Source of the DNA: Echinometra lucunter
Taxonomy: Eukaryota > Echinodermata > Echinoidea > Camarodonta > Echinometridae
Reading direction: 5' to 3'
Length of the DNA: 64,000 nucleotides
Assembly (NCBI GenBank): GCA_029962745.1
Contig: CM057165.1
Coordinates: 22,654,657 to 22,718,656 of the forward strand
Shown here: one piece after another, positions 23,201-38,200 of the stretch
How positions within the stretch are numbered: the stretch's first letter is position 1
How the letters are laid out: every line of letters starts with the position of its first letter
Notes under the pieces: generated by a model
Databases searched by the model: none
Seen by the model: the letters and a program-made list of their open reading frames with translations, nothing else
What the model was told of the DNA's origin: nothing
Program-made: the position numbers and the translations under genes

Positions 23201-26200
23201 TTTAGCACATATAATTTTTTTCTTCTATTTGTTTTTTTATAGCTTTCTAATGTTTATATCTTCTTCCACTTTATGAGCTTACTTTGTCTGTATTAAGTCA
23301 CCAAATAAAAATCATATTTATTGGATGGCCCAAAGGCATAGAAATTAACAAAGGGAACATTTTCTTACATTTCCCTCTGTTAATTCATATGCCTTCTTTT
23401 TAATCTTTGTAAATTTTCTTTCATAATGTATATTTTCTTGTGGTCATTTGCACAATCTCTCCAATTATATGCAATGATTAGAGACATAAATCAAAGCATG
23501 TATATAACATCATGATTTTCTTTCATAATGTATATTTTCTTGTGGTCATTTGCACCATCTCTTCAATTATATGCAATGACTAGAGACATAAATCATAGCA
23601 TGTACACAACATCATGATTTTCTTTCATAATATATATTTTCTTATGTTTATTTCCACCATTTCTTTAATTATATGCACTGACTTGAGACATAAATCATAG
23701 CATGTACAAAACATCATGATTTTCTTTCATAATGTATATTTTCTTGTGGTCATTTGCACCATCTCTTCAATTATATGCACTGACTAGAGACATAAATCAT
23801 AGCATGTACACAACATCATGATTTTCTTTCATAATATATATTTTCTTATGTTTATTTCCACCATTTCTTTAATTATACGCACTGACTTGAGACATAAATC
23901 ATAGCATGTACACAACATCATGATTTTCTTTCATAATGTATATTTTCTTGTGGTCATTTGCACCATCTCTTCATATGCACTGACTAGAGACATAAATCAT
24001 AGCATGTATACAATTTGTAAATACAGTGCTAAATTGAATGCACTAGTTATGAGCATGAATACCCTATGGCGAAATTGAATGCTCTCTCTTCAGTCACGCG
24101 TCCTTCCATGCTAACTTGAATACACTATGGCGAATCTGAATGATGTTTTTACACTTTTGACTGCTCTAGGGCGAATCTGAATGTCCATTATGAATTTTTG
24201 GCTACCTTATGGTGATTTTGAATGACTGTTTTTCTTTTTTGGCTGCCCTATGGAGATTTTGAATGACTAGTTTGAATTTTTGGTTGCCCTGTAGCGAAAT
24301 TGAATGAACTATTTATACTCTTGCATGCACTAAGTGCAATTTTGGACAGGAAAACCTATAATAACTCATGAATTATAACTGTGATCAGAATGAAGTTTTC
24401 ACATTGTAACGTTGAAGAATGTCAGTTATTTGGAATTAGATTTTTTTTTCAAATTTTTTTTTTTCAAATTAATATTCTAATAATAATGCTCTGAATAATT
24501 ACTTTTTTTATGGAGTGAAAATCTACCATAATTAATTTGAAAAAGTATTATTTCAAGATTACCAATAAAGAGGTTCACAAACTAATTCAAAATAAATTTG
24601 ACATCCTTTAACTTTCTTAAATGAAAACCTCAGTACGATACAACTTATAAGTTCTTAACGATTAAAATTTAAACAGTTTTGTGTATTAGAAATTAAAAAC
24701 CAAAGTCATACTGGAGCATATTTTGACTCATTTTTCTTATATCTTCCGATCTCAATGCAACCTTTATTGAAGCCAACAATGCTGATCCCAACTCCTGCCA
24801 GATACTGACAAGGCATTAGTGATATTGTGTCTCGCCGACTTGTGAAAATAACTAGAAATATTGCGATCTCTGTTGCCATGTAACAGAATTGTATCCAAAG
24901 CTCATTGTGAAATATCTGCCATGACTTCATCATGTGACCTCTGAAGGCACCATAACATGAATATACCTCAAGTGCATCTATCACCCAAGTTTTTTTGCCA
25001 TTGCAGCAACATGTGCAGAGTTATGTTTCATAAGAGAGTCTTGCAGGTAAACTTTAACATTTGACCTCAAATGACCTTTGACCTTATCATGTGACCTCCA
25101 ATGGCACCTAACATGCAGATCTCTATAGTACATCTACAACCCAAGTTTGGTTGAAAAGTGAGAGACAGTTGCAAAGATATCTGTCAAACGAGAGTCTTGC
25201 AGGTAAACTTTAATGTTGACCTGAAATGACCTTTGACCTTACCATGTGACCTCTGAAGGCACCATAACATCAATGTACCCCAAGTGCATCTATCACCTAA
25301 GTTTGGTTGCCATTGCAGCAACAGTTGCGAAGTTATGCGTCATAAGAGAGTCTTGCAGGTAAACTTAAACATTTGTGACGGACAGACGACGGACAGACGA
25401 CGGACGACGGACAGACGGACGGACGCCATTTGGATCCCTTAGTCTCGCCTTCACCTCTGGTGGGCGAGACAAAAAGCAACAAAAGACTATATAAGCAAAG
25501 TAAAGGTGGATCTAGGATCAACAAATCAAGAAAGGGGAATATTTGACAACTGCTAATACCAAAAAACCTTTTAACACAGAGCATGTTTATACAACTGCAA
25601 CAAAGTGGAGTACTTAATATTGGTTTTAAACTTAATACCATATGGCATGAGCTGTGTATATTGCCCAAATACATGAAGCACTGATAAGGTTATTATCAAA
25701 GTTTGAGTAGACATGCAAGTAAGACAGATACATATCCAAAGAATCCCAAAATTTTTCCTCACTAGAATCAAAAGAAATGGATATGCAAAATAAAATGTGA
25801 ATAATGCAATGCTAGATATTGCACAACAAACAAAAGCAGAACAGGTATACGTCACAATACATTGCACAAAAGATGTACGTAATAGACTGCAAATCAATTA
25901 TGCCACTATAATCATTTTTTCTAGGCTCTTTACTAATTGCAATGTAATCTTTTTCATGCAAGAAGCAAATTAAAAGTGGAGAGTTTCAAAGGGATACATT
26001 TCTTTCTTTCTGAAAATATTAGAGTAGTTCAGAAAAAGAAAAAAACTATAAAATTTGGAATTAACTTTTTCAGTTTTAATGAAAGGGTACATGTATATTC
26101 TCAAAAGTTGTCAATCACTCTTAGTAAGACATGTCAATTCTTTTTAACCTGAATAAACAAATCATTAAGAAACATTCTACTTTCTTGGTAAAGATTTTTG

Positions 26201-29200
26201 TTTTTCCAATTTCCCTGTTTATAACAAACAAGTAATTAAAAAACCTACCTCTATATTTTGCCTTTCTCCTTGTTTACTACAAGGAACTGTGTCTACAACA
26301 TGTCTGTAATTTATCAGACTACTTGTATGTATTTCCTAGTATATTACACTTCAAACAATTGACATGAAATATACAATACTAATAAAAGGCACTAAAAACC
26401 ATTAACCTCTGACTATGTCTGAATATTCTTGCAGACTTTATTTCCCACAGAACACAAATAAATGAAAGATTACAGAAATAAATGAAGTTGGCTATTAAAG
26501 GAGAAAAAAGCAAAACAGCAAGAACAACAACCACAAAAAAAAACCAAAAAACATGTAAAGTAGACACCTGAAGAAAATCAAAAAACATCAAATTATGGAC
26601 AAAATATATATGGACAGAAAGAATTTCCTTAAAAACACACAAATAATTTGCTGAAAAATCATGTAAATCTCCTTGAAAAGGTTACAATGTGATTTTTAAA
26701 GACCATTCTCAGACCCCAAAACCAAGCCGAATAACAAGCATAGAGAGTTCTGAATCATGACATCACAATATGGGCTGGTGTATGTTTTTTTTGTGTGTGT
26801 TTGACTCTAAGTACACTCAAAAAAAAAGAAAGTAAACACTTTTTCAAGTTCAGATTTTTCATAGAAGACTTTGATAAAAATCAATATATCGTATATCAAA
26901 TTAAAAGAAATTTAATGGTCTTTTGATCTAGTAGGTGAACATAAAGAGAAAATTTACGCATCAGTGAACATATCCGTTTTCCTCTTCCAAGGTACAAAAG
27001 TAAAAATAGCAAAATTGGACAGTGTGCTATTCACATGTATATGCCCTTCCACTTTAAATGGGAGCAAACAGTAAAACTTACACAATGTAAAGGCATTTAA
27101 TAATGAGCCTTCGCTCTCTAAATCTCTTTCCAGCTCCCCCCCCCCCCCCCCCGAAAAAGAGGAAAAATAAAGAAAAAAGAGAAGCTTTGTTAAGTCCAAA
27201 ATTTCAATGACATCTGGAGTAGACACAAGAGTGACTAAATGCCCCAAATTTGATTTTTAATAAATTTTTCAATTAGTAAACTTTAATTGTCTTTCACCCT
27301 GGAAGGTAAACATAAAATGAGTTTTATGCATGAGTGAACACATTCATTCAACTGTTCCAAAATCGCTAAAGTAAAAGTTTCAAAAATGCAGTCAAACGAC
27401 TTGAAATTCACCGTCATATTGCACTGCAAATTACAAACAAAGCATGATTAAAGATTGCATGCTTCATTGCCCTTGAAATGAAAATCATTCTTCAAATCTA
27501 AAATAGACCAAAGAACAGCCAAAGTGGCATAGCATGCTGGGGAGATTAAGGACAATGCACTTTGGGGTACGCTATTGAAAACAACATTAGTGTTCCCTGG
27601 AATTGCAGTGCACTTAATTCCACAGGCTACACAACTGAGTAACCATACATGTATACTGTCATTACATTTGACTCATAAGTTCATAAGTTCATGAAGTCAT
27701 GAATCGATAACAAAAATCACATTTGGGTCATTTAATCACTCATGTGGCTGCTCCTATGTCATTTAAATTTGGACGTAACAAAAGTTTCTTCTCTTTCTTT
27801 TCTTTCCTTTTTCCTTTTTTTTTTTGGGGGGGGGGGGGTAGAGGGGTGGTGGAAGAGGAGTGGGGTGGGAATTGATCTTTTGTTCCCATTGTTGTGGAAG
27901 GCCATTTACGATAATGTCCAACTGCCAATTTTTGCAATTTTTACTTTTGTACCGTGGAAGGGAAAAACAAAGGTGTTCATTCATGTGTAATATTTCTTTT
28001 TATGTTTTTCTACCAGATCAAAAGACCATTAAATTTCCTTTAATTTGATATATGATATATTGATTTTTATCACAGTCTTCTATGAAAAATCTGAACTTGA
28101 AAAAGTTTTCACTTTCTTTTTTTGGTTGAGTGTATTTGCCTTTTCATGCTGTGTTTTGTATTGTCACTATTTTACCACAATTTTTATACCATTTGACAAA
28201 TCTCTATGGAGTGTGTCTTCTTAAAACCATATAGAAAACATTTGGCGCCCTTATTTCAATTTTATGAAGCGATATCAGCTGTAAACTTTTCTAAAAACAT
28301 CAGCAGTTTCTTGAGTTTGATCATCTACAGCTTGCTACTACCAGGGCTTGTGTAGTTCAGGGTAGCAGCTGCTCCAGGGAGCTGATGCTGCACATTACCG
28401 TTGTAACCTGTAATGTATAGCACATTGTTGTGTGATCTATTTTCTGCTTATTTATAATCATACTTTTGGAGGAAAATAACCAAACTCACTCAGACAAGGA
28501 TTGCTGAAAAGTTGTCATCATATTTTCCTTTTAAGAACATCTGTAATCCAATTTTAGAGTGAGTTTTGCATTGACTGTTGCCATCTTGCCACCTCGCTAC
28601 AAGGCTTGTCTTCTCTGCTCCTCTTCGGACTCACATAGAACCTCTATAAGTCGAACTTCAATGGTTGCTTGTGAGACAGAGGTTAGCCTTCAAAATCCTA
28701 CGGCTAGTCTACAAGTCTCTTAACCACCGTTGTTCGGAGTACATAAATGACTGCTTGTTTCGTTATCCTCTAGTCCACAATACTCACTCATCATCATCTG
28801 ACTGGCTTACTCAACGTCTTTCCAAGAGGCATGCAGGTAAAATGTCTTTCCATTCGGTTGCTGCAAAATTGTAGAAGCAGCTACATGCTATCGTGAAGAT
28901 GAAGACAGCATCATCTGTTCACCAATTCAAGAAATTTCTCAAGTCCTATCTTTTCTGCTAGAGAACAATGGATTGTATTGTATTGGCTGAACTGGTCTTT
29001 GTGAAGTGATAAATTATTGTTTGAGAGGCCCAAACATATGGAGTGGTGTGTGAAGTGCTTTGTAACTGTGAAGAAAAGGTGCTATATCAAACAACTTCAG
29101 GATTGGATTAGATTTTTCATCATGTCCACAAACCTGCTAATGATCTGAATTATCAAAGACAAAGGAGGCAAGATCGTAGTTGTATTTATACTACTCACTC

Positions 29201-32200
29201 CTAGATCTTACAAATGATTGGTTGAGCGCAGTCACGTGTGATTCCATTTTTTAACCTTTCACACGTTTTTTTTTCTGAAATACGTGCAATAGTTTCCAGT
29301 CTTATCACATGGTTTTTGTTTTTGTTTTTTTTTCTTTCAATCTTTTTTGTGTTGTTTTATATGGCAAGGACATTGATGTACATAGTCTATGTGCACGTGT
29401 TACTTGGAAGCGCATTACACTTAACTTGGGTGCGCTTATTGTACATGATGCGATGTATGTCACACAAGAAAGTAAATAGCTGCTTCCATGACTGCGAATC
29501 TTTGGGGTAAGTAGAGAAAAAAGGGTTTGTAGGATTGATCTATTTTTGTTTCTATTTTATCAAATAACAGGATCTAGAAGAGTTGTTGCAGAAAACAAAT
29601 GATGCATGTCTTCATTTGTTCATTATACGATCTATCCGCTCTCGTTGAGGCTATTTGCATTTATCGCACTCAGCCTAATGGCTTTGTGCAGATAGATGCA
29701 CACAGCCTCAACTCGAGTGCAGATAGATCGTATAATGAACTCATGTGAATGCATCATTTGTATATCATAGTTCTCCTTTCTATTAATAGATATTTTCTCT
29801 GCCTGTATTTATAAACAGAGGCAATGCTGTGATTCTCAACTTCAGTGTGTGAATTGTTCTCTAATTTCTATGTCCGTATTTAGCGCAATACCCTCATCTA
29901 CAGGCGATACTTCAATCTCTGAATGTCGAAAGTTCAATATGAAAATTATGTATGTTTTCAATGCAGAATACATAAAAGCCGCAGTGCTGCAGCTCTGTGT
30001 GCCCAAGTTGTGACGTCACAAATATCACCCCTATAAGGAGGACCAATGAAGGCCGAAAATTTGGGTGTCAAAAATATCATTTTTGAAAGATGATTACTGC
30101 AGGCCCTAACAAATTGTGACTAGGGAAGTTGTTACACTGAATTAGTAAAGCTTCCCCATAGCAATGATATGAATTTTGCTGCAATTCAAAACACTTTTGA
30201 TTCTTCGGGTGTCTACTTCAGTGCAAGTCAGTAAATGTTAAAAAGAAGACAGCATGGGGGAATATAATTTGATTAAATATTATCTGAAATAATAGATGCT
30301 TAAATAAATCAACCTAAATCTGCCACTGCCAATAAATAAGGTCTTTTCAATAAGAATAGATACACATTATACCTGTTTTTGCAGATAAAAGGGATCATTT
30401 GAGAATTTTATGCAGTGTTGAGCAAGCCTACTGAAGAGACCTCTATTAATTGACTATGGCAGATAACAAAAAATCCCTACAACAGAGAAATGGAGTTCTG
30501 GGAGACAAGTATAGCTGGAAACCCTGATGAATATACAAGATAAGATGCCAAGTAAGAATAAACACTACTGTTGCAGTGGATTTCTCTAGTTTATCTCCAC
30601 AAAAATATTTCCTTCTTAACTTATGGATAAATACAGATATTCTGGGCAGTTCCTACTCAAAATGAGAGAGCTACCCTTCTTCTTTCATATCCTTTTCAGA
30701 CATTCTGATCAAAATACAGTATATGAACAAGTAACAAAATATAGCTATAGGTTAACTTTCATATACTGTAAAACCAGAAATTAAAGAAAAAGAATTTTGC
30801 AAAATGCAAAAATAAATGGTATGGTTGACTCATTTCAAGGAATGAAACTTTCTTGTAACTTGACCCTTCACAAATTCACAAGAGATTCATGCATATAAAA
30901 TTTTTGGTTTTACTGCATCTTCATCAGGTAGGGTAAAGGAGGAGAGATGGAATGAGGAGTCTTTGCCCCCTCTCCCTTGCATCCCAGAACTAAAAAATGA
31001 CAGCACCTTCTTGAAACAGAACCATGGATTAGTAATTGTATGAAGGAATAATCCTGGATGGATACTCACTTCTCAGCACTCCTGTCCTTACTCTGTGAAG
31101 GAAGCATAAAAGTCCTTGGTCTGTGAGAACTCTGATTGAAAAGTGAGGGGGTAAAGAAATGATATTGTCTGTCTAAGCTGGAAGCTCAACCCTAAAAAGA
31201 CTTGGGGGTGGGGGTCCTAAAGTGCCCCCCTTATATACTTTTCAACACGCAATTCAAACTGCCACATTTCACGCCACGCCATTTTCTGACATTTTTATTT
31301 CAAGCCTTGCGCATCTTTTGACACCAAGTTTACGAAAATTGGTGGTACTATTACCAAGTCACAAAATGGAGAATTTCTGATTTATGTGTACACACAAATG
31401 GGAAACTACATTTCCTCATGTTTCTTAATATCATCTACAATTTCTTCTTTAAGCTGTTAATACCATCTATTGTAACTGAATAGTGGTCCAGATAACACCC
31501 TGAAACAGCATGTTTGTAATGTTTATAAAGAACTTCCTGCAAAGAAATTTTATCTCCAGGGCCTTTCATTGCTTGATTATCACTCAAAGTGTATCTATGC
31601 ACATAATTTGTATGAATTATAATAATTGAAAAACTAATGATTTACATGTACAAAAAATGACGATGGATTTGTTTTCTTTATGTGTTTCTCGAGGTCCATG
31701 CAAAATTTCGTGGCAATCGATCATGTGGCAAATGTGGGGGGCCCTTAACACCCCCCCCCCCCCCATCTTCACTACCTCCAAAAAGGCCCAGTCTTTTGAG
31801 GGTTAAGAGAGCATCCATACATTTGACTTAACATCTGTTCACATTTGTACAGCAGTAAACCTATTATTAAAAACACAAGGTTTTTTTTTTTTTTTTAAGT
31901 GTACCGTCCATCACATTTCTGTATCTTACACACATAAATTATGCCCACAGCACCTTTGCTGTGTCACTTATAATCACTGACCCATCATGTAGTACACAAG
32001 AAAAACCACCTGCTGCGAATATGAACAAGCTTGTATGGCTGTCAGCAGATAATAGTATATTGGCAGCTCAAAGAAAAGATCATATATTTTGGTTTGGGGC
32101 TGAAAATTTGGTTTCCCAAATACATATACTTATCAGAGCAATCGTTAATGGAAATTTGCTAACTTGCAATTATTTCAGGAGTTATTTTTGTCACAAATGC

Positions 32201-35200
32201 CATAAAGGCTTTGTTTTCAGACAGTCATCACAAAATAATATGTAAATATAGGATGGTAAAAACTTAGAACTATTAAAGATAATTGTAATCTATGAAAAGT
32301 TTTTAAAGGGTGTGTATTATAAAAGGGAGAAAAAGACCCAAGATTTTCCAAGTACCAGAAAATGGAAGCTAACAAAAGACCCGAATAAATTGTCAGTATC
32401 TATATTAACCATTCTCTGCTAGCAAAGAGAACTGGATAGTTGAGTGGTAGGATGGAGAAAGAGAGAAGGAAAAGACAGAGAGTGAAAGGTGAAGGAACAA
32501 TATTGGAAAGATGAAGGGGGAAACAATGTGTTCAGTAATCTAATAAATACACATTTATCAAATTCTTTGATCATTAGGAAGCATAAATATTCATATTAGC
32601 ATACAGTATATTTTCATGAGTCTGAGCATGAGTCTTTCAGCCTCCTTCCGCTTTTTGTCTCATCATTAACAGCATCAAAGCCAAATTTATGTTTCTTTAT
32701 GAATGAATGAATGAATTTATTACCCAAAATCAAAATGATACATAAATTTGAGAGAAATCACAATGATACATACATCTTGGTAAAGAGAGCTAACAAATAG
32801 CATATGCTATTAGGTTAACCCCATAAAGTTGATTACATGAATCAGTATCAGCAAATTGATTAAAATGTACATCTCCAATATATTTTAAAAATAACACATA
32901 TACAAATACAATATACAATATAAAATATTCTAGCCATGTTGGCTGTAACCTTTTTTGACTCAAATTTCAGGTAAGCAACATGACAGTGGTCTTCACTGAG
33001 CCAGTGTCATTAATTCTTTGTAAACCTGGGATCGACAGCTTTACACTGGACAAGCACTGGTGCACTGATAAAACAATGAATGTTGAAATCACAGGAAGTG
33101 ATGACTAATTTGGCAGCAATTTTACCTCTGACACAAGACAGCCCCCAGTGCCAATGTGAATCGCTAGAATTATGAACAGCGCTCTCACAGCCTGGTCTCT
33201 AGCCGCTGTATGCTACTAACTTTTTATTCATCAGATAGACAGCGCCGTGGCTTTCAAACCTTGCTCCTTTCACTAATCATCTTCTCACAGTTTTTACACA
33301 GAGAGATACTGAACTTAACAGCTAACACATATAATTAAACACTCGGTGGTCTTTTTTACAACATCATGGCTTCTTGCTAGCTCACAATCACATCACAATC
33401 GCATCACTATCATGTCACTATCACTTGCACTATGCACCAAAATCGAGCATATCGTAGCTAGCTCACTTTCTCTATTTCAGTTCTAATCACTCAAGCTTGC
33501 TTGCTTTAATAAATCAGTACATTTCTCAATTTCTGGCACTCTCTGATCACGTGATCAAGTGATAGTGACATAACTGTGAGCTAGCAATCAGCCATGACGT
33601 GGTAAAAAAAACAATTGAGTGTTTAAGTAATCTGTGAAGTTCAGTATCTCTCTGTGTAAAAACTGTGAGAAGGTGATTAGTGAAAGGAGCAAGCCACGGA
33701 GCTGTCTGATGAATAAAAATTTGGTAGTCTAAAATGAATAGTAATGAGGCTGCAAGAGCACCATTCATAACCCTAGCAATTCACATTGGCACTTGGGGCT
33801 GTCCCATCATGCCAGCGGTAAAACCGCTGCTGAATTAGTCCTCATTTTTCCTTTTTTCCACATTCATCAACTGATTGATGCATCAATTTTGATGGAAACA
33901 ATGCCGTCAGATTGAGTAAGAAGTTTCTTGAATCTTGACTGTATATTTGTTAGAAATCTTCACCACAGACAACAAGCAGAATGGTGATGTTTATGTGTTG
34001 ATATTACAACATCAATTCAAATGAAAACTCTTTTTAAAGAGACATACTACCAGCCAGACTAATGGAGTTTTAAAAAAATGGAAAGGGGAAATGAGAAGAA
34101 GATTGGAGCAATGGGAACGGCCACTAATGGGAGATGACAGAGGGCATTTTAAGCTATGGAATACATGAACAATGTGACTATAGACCAATGTGATATGAAA
34201 CTCTGGACCAATTTTAAGGATGACCAGAGAGATGTATGATCAAAAAGATGTATGGTCAAATAGAAGTAGGACCAAATAGACACAGGACCATAAAGACATA
34301 AGATAAAATAGATGTACATGTAAGACCAAAAGGATGCAGGCTACAAGCTTGCAAGAAGTTTTATATGATACCTATTAAGCAGATGCTAATGTGACCTTCC
34401 TCCCGGAGAACACTAGACCGGTAGATGGTCATGATAGTGTTTGTCCTGATATTACATGTGTGACTGGACTAACAGAACCGTAAAGGCATATGAAAATGGG
34501 ACATGGGGCATGGGACTGGGACCAAGAACACAAGAGGACTGCTTGGATGCAGGACACAGAACTACTGAGAGGTCATCCCAATGAGACATTGGACCAACAT
34601 CAAGTAGGACTAAAGATATGTGAGACCAATGGAACATATAACATCCTACATTTACCCAAAGGATGAACACTAACAGTACCACTAACAGGTATTAGGGTAA
34701 TGCAACATGAGTCTTACGAGAAACAGGACCAATGGTAAGTACAATGAGAAATGGTTAGGACCAGAAAGCCTCAACCAGTCTTGAATGATACCTGAATGGA
34801 TGAAGATGAGGGTTTCCTCCTGGACAGCACAGGGCTGGTAGATGGTGATGATGGTGTACTTCTGGTAGCTGTGATGGGGCGTGATATTTCAAGTGGGTCC
34901 TTCTTCACTGTTAGAATATCCTCAGACTCCTAATGAACCAAACACAATACAAAACAGAATTAGCTAGAGCTGTCATTACTAATTTATATTTTTACACTAA
35001 GATCATAAAGAAAACAAAAAAATAGTTAATCTATCTCAGAAAGTAATTGCTATGTGAGCAGAATCAGCAGATTAGCCTTCTTTTTAGCCGGATTTCCGCT
35101 CTTTCATAGCCGTTTTGTAGCTGTTTTGTAGCCGTTTTGTAGCCATTTTGTAGCCATTTTGTAGCCCTTTCGAAAACGGCTACAAAAAATGCACCTTGCA

Positions 35201-38200
35201 AATTTGGTTCACTGATTACTGACTTCAGCTAGGTGAAGAGCACAAATTGAAATAAGGATAGTGAATTTTCTTTTACTGGTAACTATACATTTACAGGTAG
35301 TTTTTCTGATTACTTTGGCATAAATTCTTTTGTATTGGCTAAATTTATTGGCACAGAGGTATCATTTAAGTAGTACGCAAAAAGCTTCCTTAATCCGGCC
35401 AATAGTTACACATCTTAACTCTGCAAATTTTGAAGGTTTATAGCACTTATCCAACACTGAGAATCATATAAACATATAGTTTTGTGTAATTGCAAGTTGT
35501 ATTGGAGTACAACTACTCAATTTATTCATAGTCCTTGTTTTAGAGCTTACCCGGAATTTCAGCTTATCCTTCATTGTGGTGATCCTCTTCCCTGCTATAC
35601 TTTTTGTCTGTGAGATAGATTGATAACAAAAATAATAACAGGTTGAATTTACATATCACTTTTCCCAAGGATACAAAGTACTGAATACTACATGTAAATA
35701 CAGCATTGATTCTTTCCATGGAAACTAAATCATTTGATAAATGGTTTTTTGATGTCTCAGAAAGAATCAGGAATCACAATTTTATTTCACATTACTAATA
35801 TTCAAAATAAAAATAAAAAATCTATTTTTATGCCAGTAAAGTTCACACATGTATTTTCTGTTCCCAGCCCCCCCCCCCCCCCCTCCTCTATCATTCAAAT
35901 AGTGCTGGAATTTGGAAAGAATAGCCAGAAATGTCCAGAGTTGTATTTTAACTTCTGCATGTATGGAAAGGCAAGTCAAATGAGTTTTACTAATTTTGTT
36001 TTTAAAAGTGTGTCAGGGAGTTAATATTCTCAGGTTTGTTTTTAGCATGATTTTAACACAGGGGTGGGTGGCTGAAGCATTCATATTTTGTAATGCAACC
36101 CTTAAAATGCACGTTAAAAAAAAAAAAAAAAACTTTATAGATTTATGAAACAAAATCATAAAAAGTGTTTAATTGATTGTCAACTTGAAAGCTTGAAGAT
36201 AAAGCCTGTTCTAAAGCAAGCACATAGAGAGAGAAAATAAAAAACTTGCCCGAAGTGGGTAAGCCTATAATGGACAGGCCCAGCATTTTGGGCCAGCATA
36301 TCAGTTTCAAAGCAAGCTGCCAGAACACATGATATGTATAGCATTAGAAAAGGTCTTGAGAGAGTTCTTACATGCAATGCATCAAAGTTTGCTCACACCA
36401 GACAAATTTTTCCCTGAATGCAGATGTAATGAATAATCACTTATTAAAATAATTTCTTTTTCGTAAACGACAGGTAATACCCACACCCCTAGAAAGCTTT
36501 GAGATCCATTAACCCATTTGTGACAGAGGTCCACATTTTGTGGTTTGGCCTAATATCTTTTGATGCAAAGCCCTAAAAATCATACCAAATACATGAGCAG
36601 AAAGAGCAAAAAATTCTACACAAACTGTGCCCATTTTGGTTGCATCAATATTCATTGTTTGATGCTGAAAATTTTTTAAAGGAAAATAAGCATTAAAATC
36701 CTTAAATTGGCAATGTCATATAAAGTTTAAAATCACCGTTTTCCCCTGCAAATTGGCAACTTTTTGACTTCTCATCATAATTTCTGTCAATTTATATTCA
36801 TTTCAGATACATGACGTTTTATAAGAAAAATGTAGCACTAAAATAAAAATGTTGGTGTTGCCAATTTGAAGAATAAAAGCTGATCAAATTAGGCTTTAAA
36901 TAATTCCTGTCACAAATGGGTCAATATCTTATTTAGTACATGTATAAGTCTGAAGTGTGGCCTAAAACAGATCAAAGAGCACTAAATCCTATTCAAGAAG
37001 AGAATAATATTCTGATTAATTTCCTCCCTAGGGGTGGCTTTTTAAAGCTGTTTAGGGTTGTGTAAATTATGTGCAGCATGTTATCCATAAAACAACACGC
37101 ATATAATGACTACTCATTACAGCTGCAGTCATGGAAATCTGGCAGTTGACAGGATTTCTCCTATAGACCTTCTCTAACATCAGCTAAAGCAAACAAAACA
37201 AATCTCTATCATTTATACACAACTCGCAGTTTATATTAGCTGAAGACTTTACTAGGCTATGTCAGGCTGCATAGTTTGGCAATTGTGAATTTGACCATGT
37301 TCAAAAGAATTTAAACTAGGCGAACTTCATACAACTAGCAAAATAGGGAGGGGAAGTTACAATATTTGTACCAAACAATAATTTATTTTTTTTCATGATA
37401 CATGTATACCTACAATTTTGTACATGTACGTGGCTCACAATGCAAGAAGCTAGGTTAATGATAATGTATTTAATTAGACCTTTTTTGTTTGTGTTACTCT
37501 ATTTACACTCTCTGACTGCACTGTAAGCCTTGAACAAATTCTGATCGTGAATGCAGAAGCCAAGCTACATACCCAGAGCGTATTTTTTCTTACACTTACT
37601 GTTAATGAATGTTTACTAATAAAGAGCGTGCAAATATCAAACATAGACCACAAACATAATGTAATGGGATGTACAGCACACAAAAGAACACAGAATAAAG
37701 ATCTATGTAACAGGCATGTATGGTATTGATCTGAATAATGACCAAATCCAGATTTGTACATTTAAGCAAGAAAAGTCAGTCTTATATACAGATTTCATAA
37801 CTTGCCAGTCTAAGTCCAAAAACAGTAGAGAGATAGACCTACATTTTGTATACATAAACAGGCTTGTGTCAACTGCTAAAATAAGATAGCGACTGAGAGA
37901 AATGACCTCCTGATTGAACAAACTCACCTTTATTGTTGCCAATTGGATGAGTAACCAGGTTGGTAGATCTAGATAACGCTAAAGATTAGTCTAAATTGGT
38001 TACAATACCCATGATACACTGATCAGTGTTATTGTCTGACTGAATGGATTCATCCATGAGACTGTGAACCATTCATTACAACAAAGCACACCATCACACT
38101 GCACAATCTGACTTAATCCTATTTTGACAGAAATTGCTATATGTATTTATAGGTATTAATAAAATTAAAGTGCCCATTCGAAAAAAATCACAAATATGGG

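Noticed and set aside
25377..25425. CRISPR-like short repeats (gacggacagac)
   Set aside because: Simple degenerate GACGGACA run at the end of a satellite array, with no spacers, in a eukaryotic gene.
37930..37980. Exon-like piece ending in a gtgagt donor on the minus strand
   Set aside because: The frame fitting the flanking exons contains a stop.
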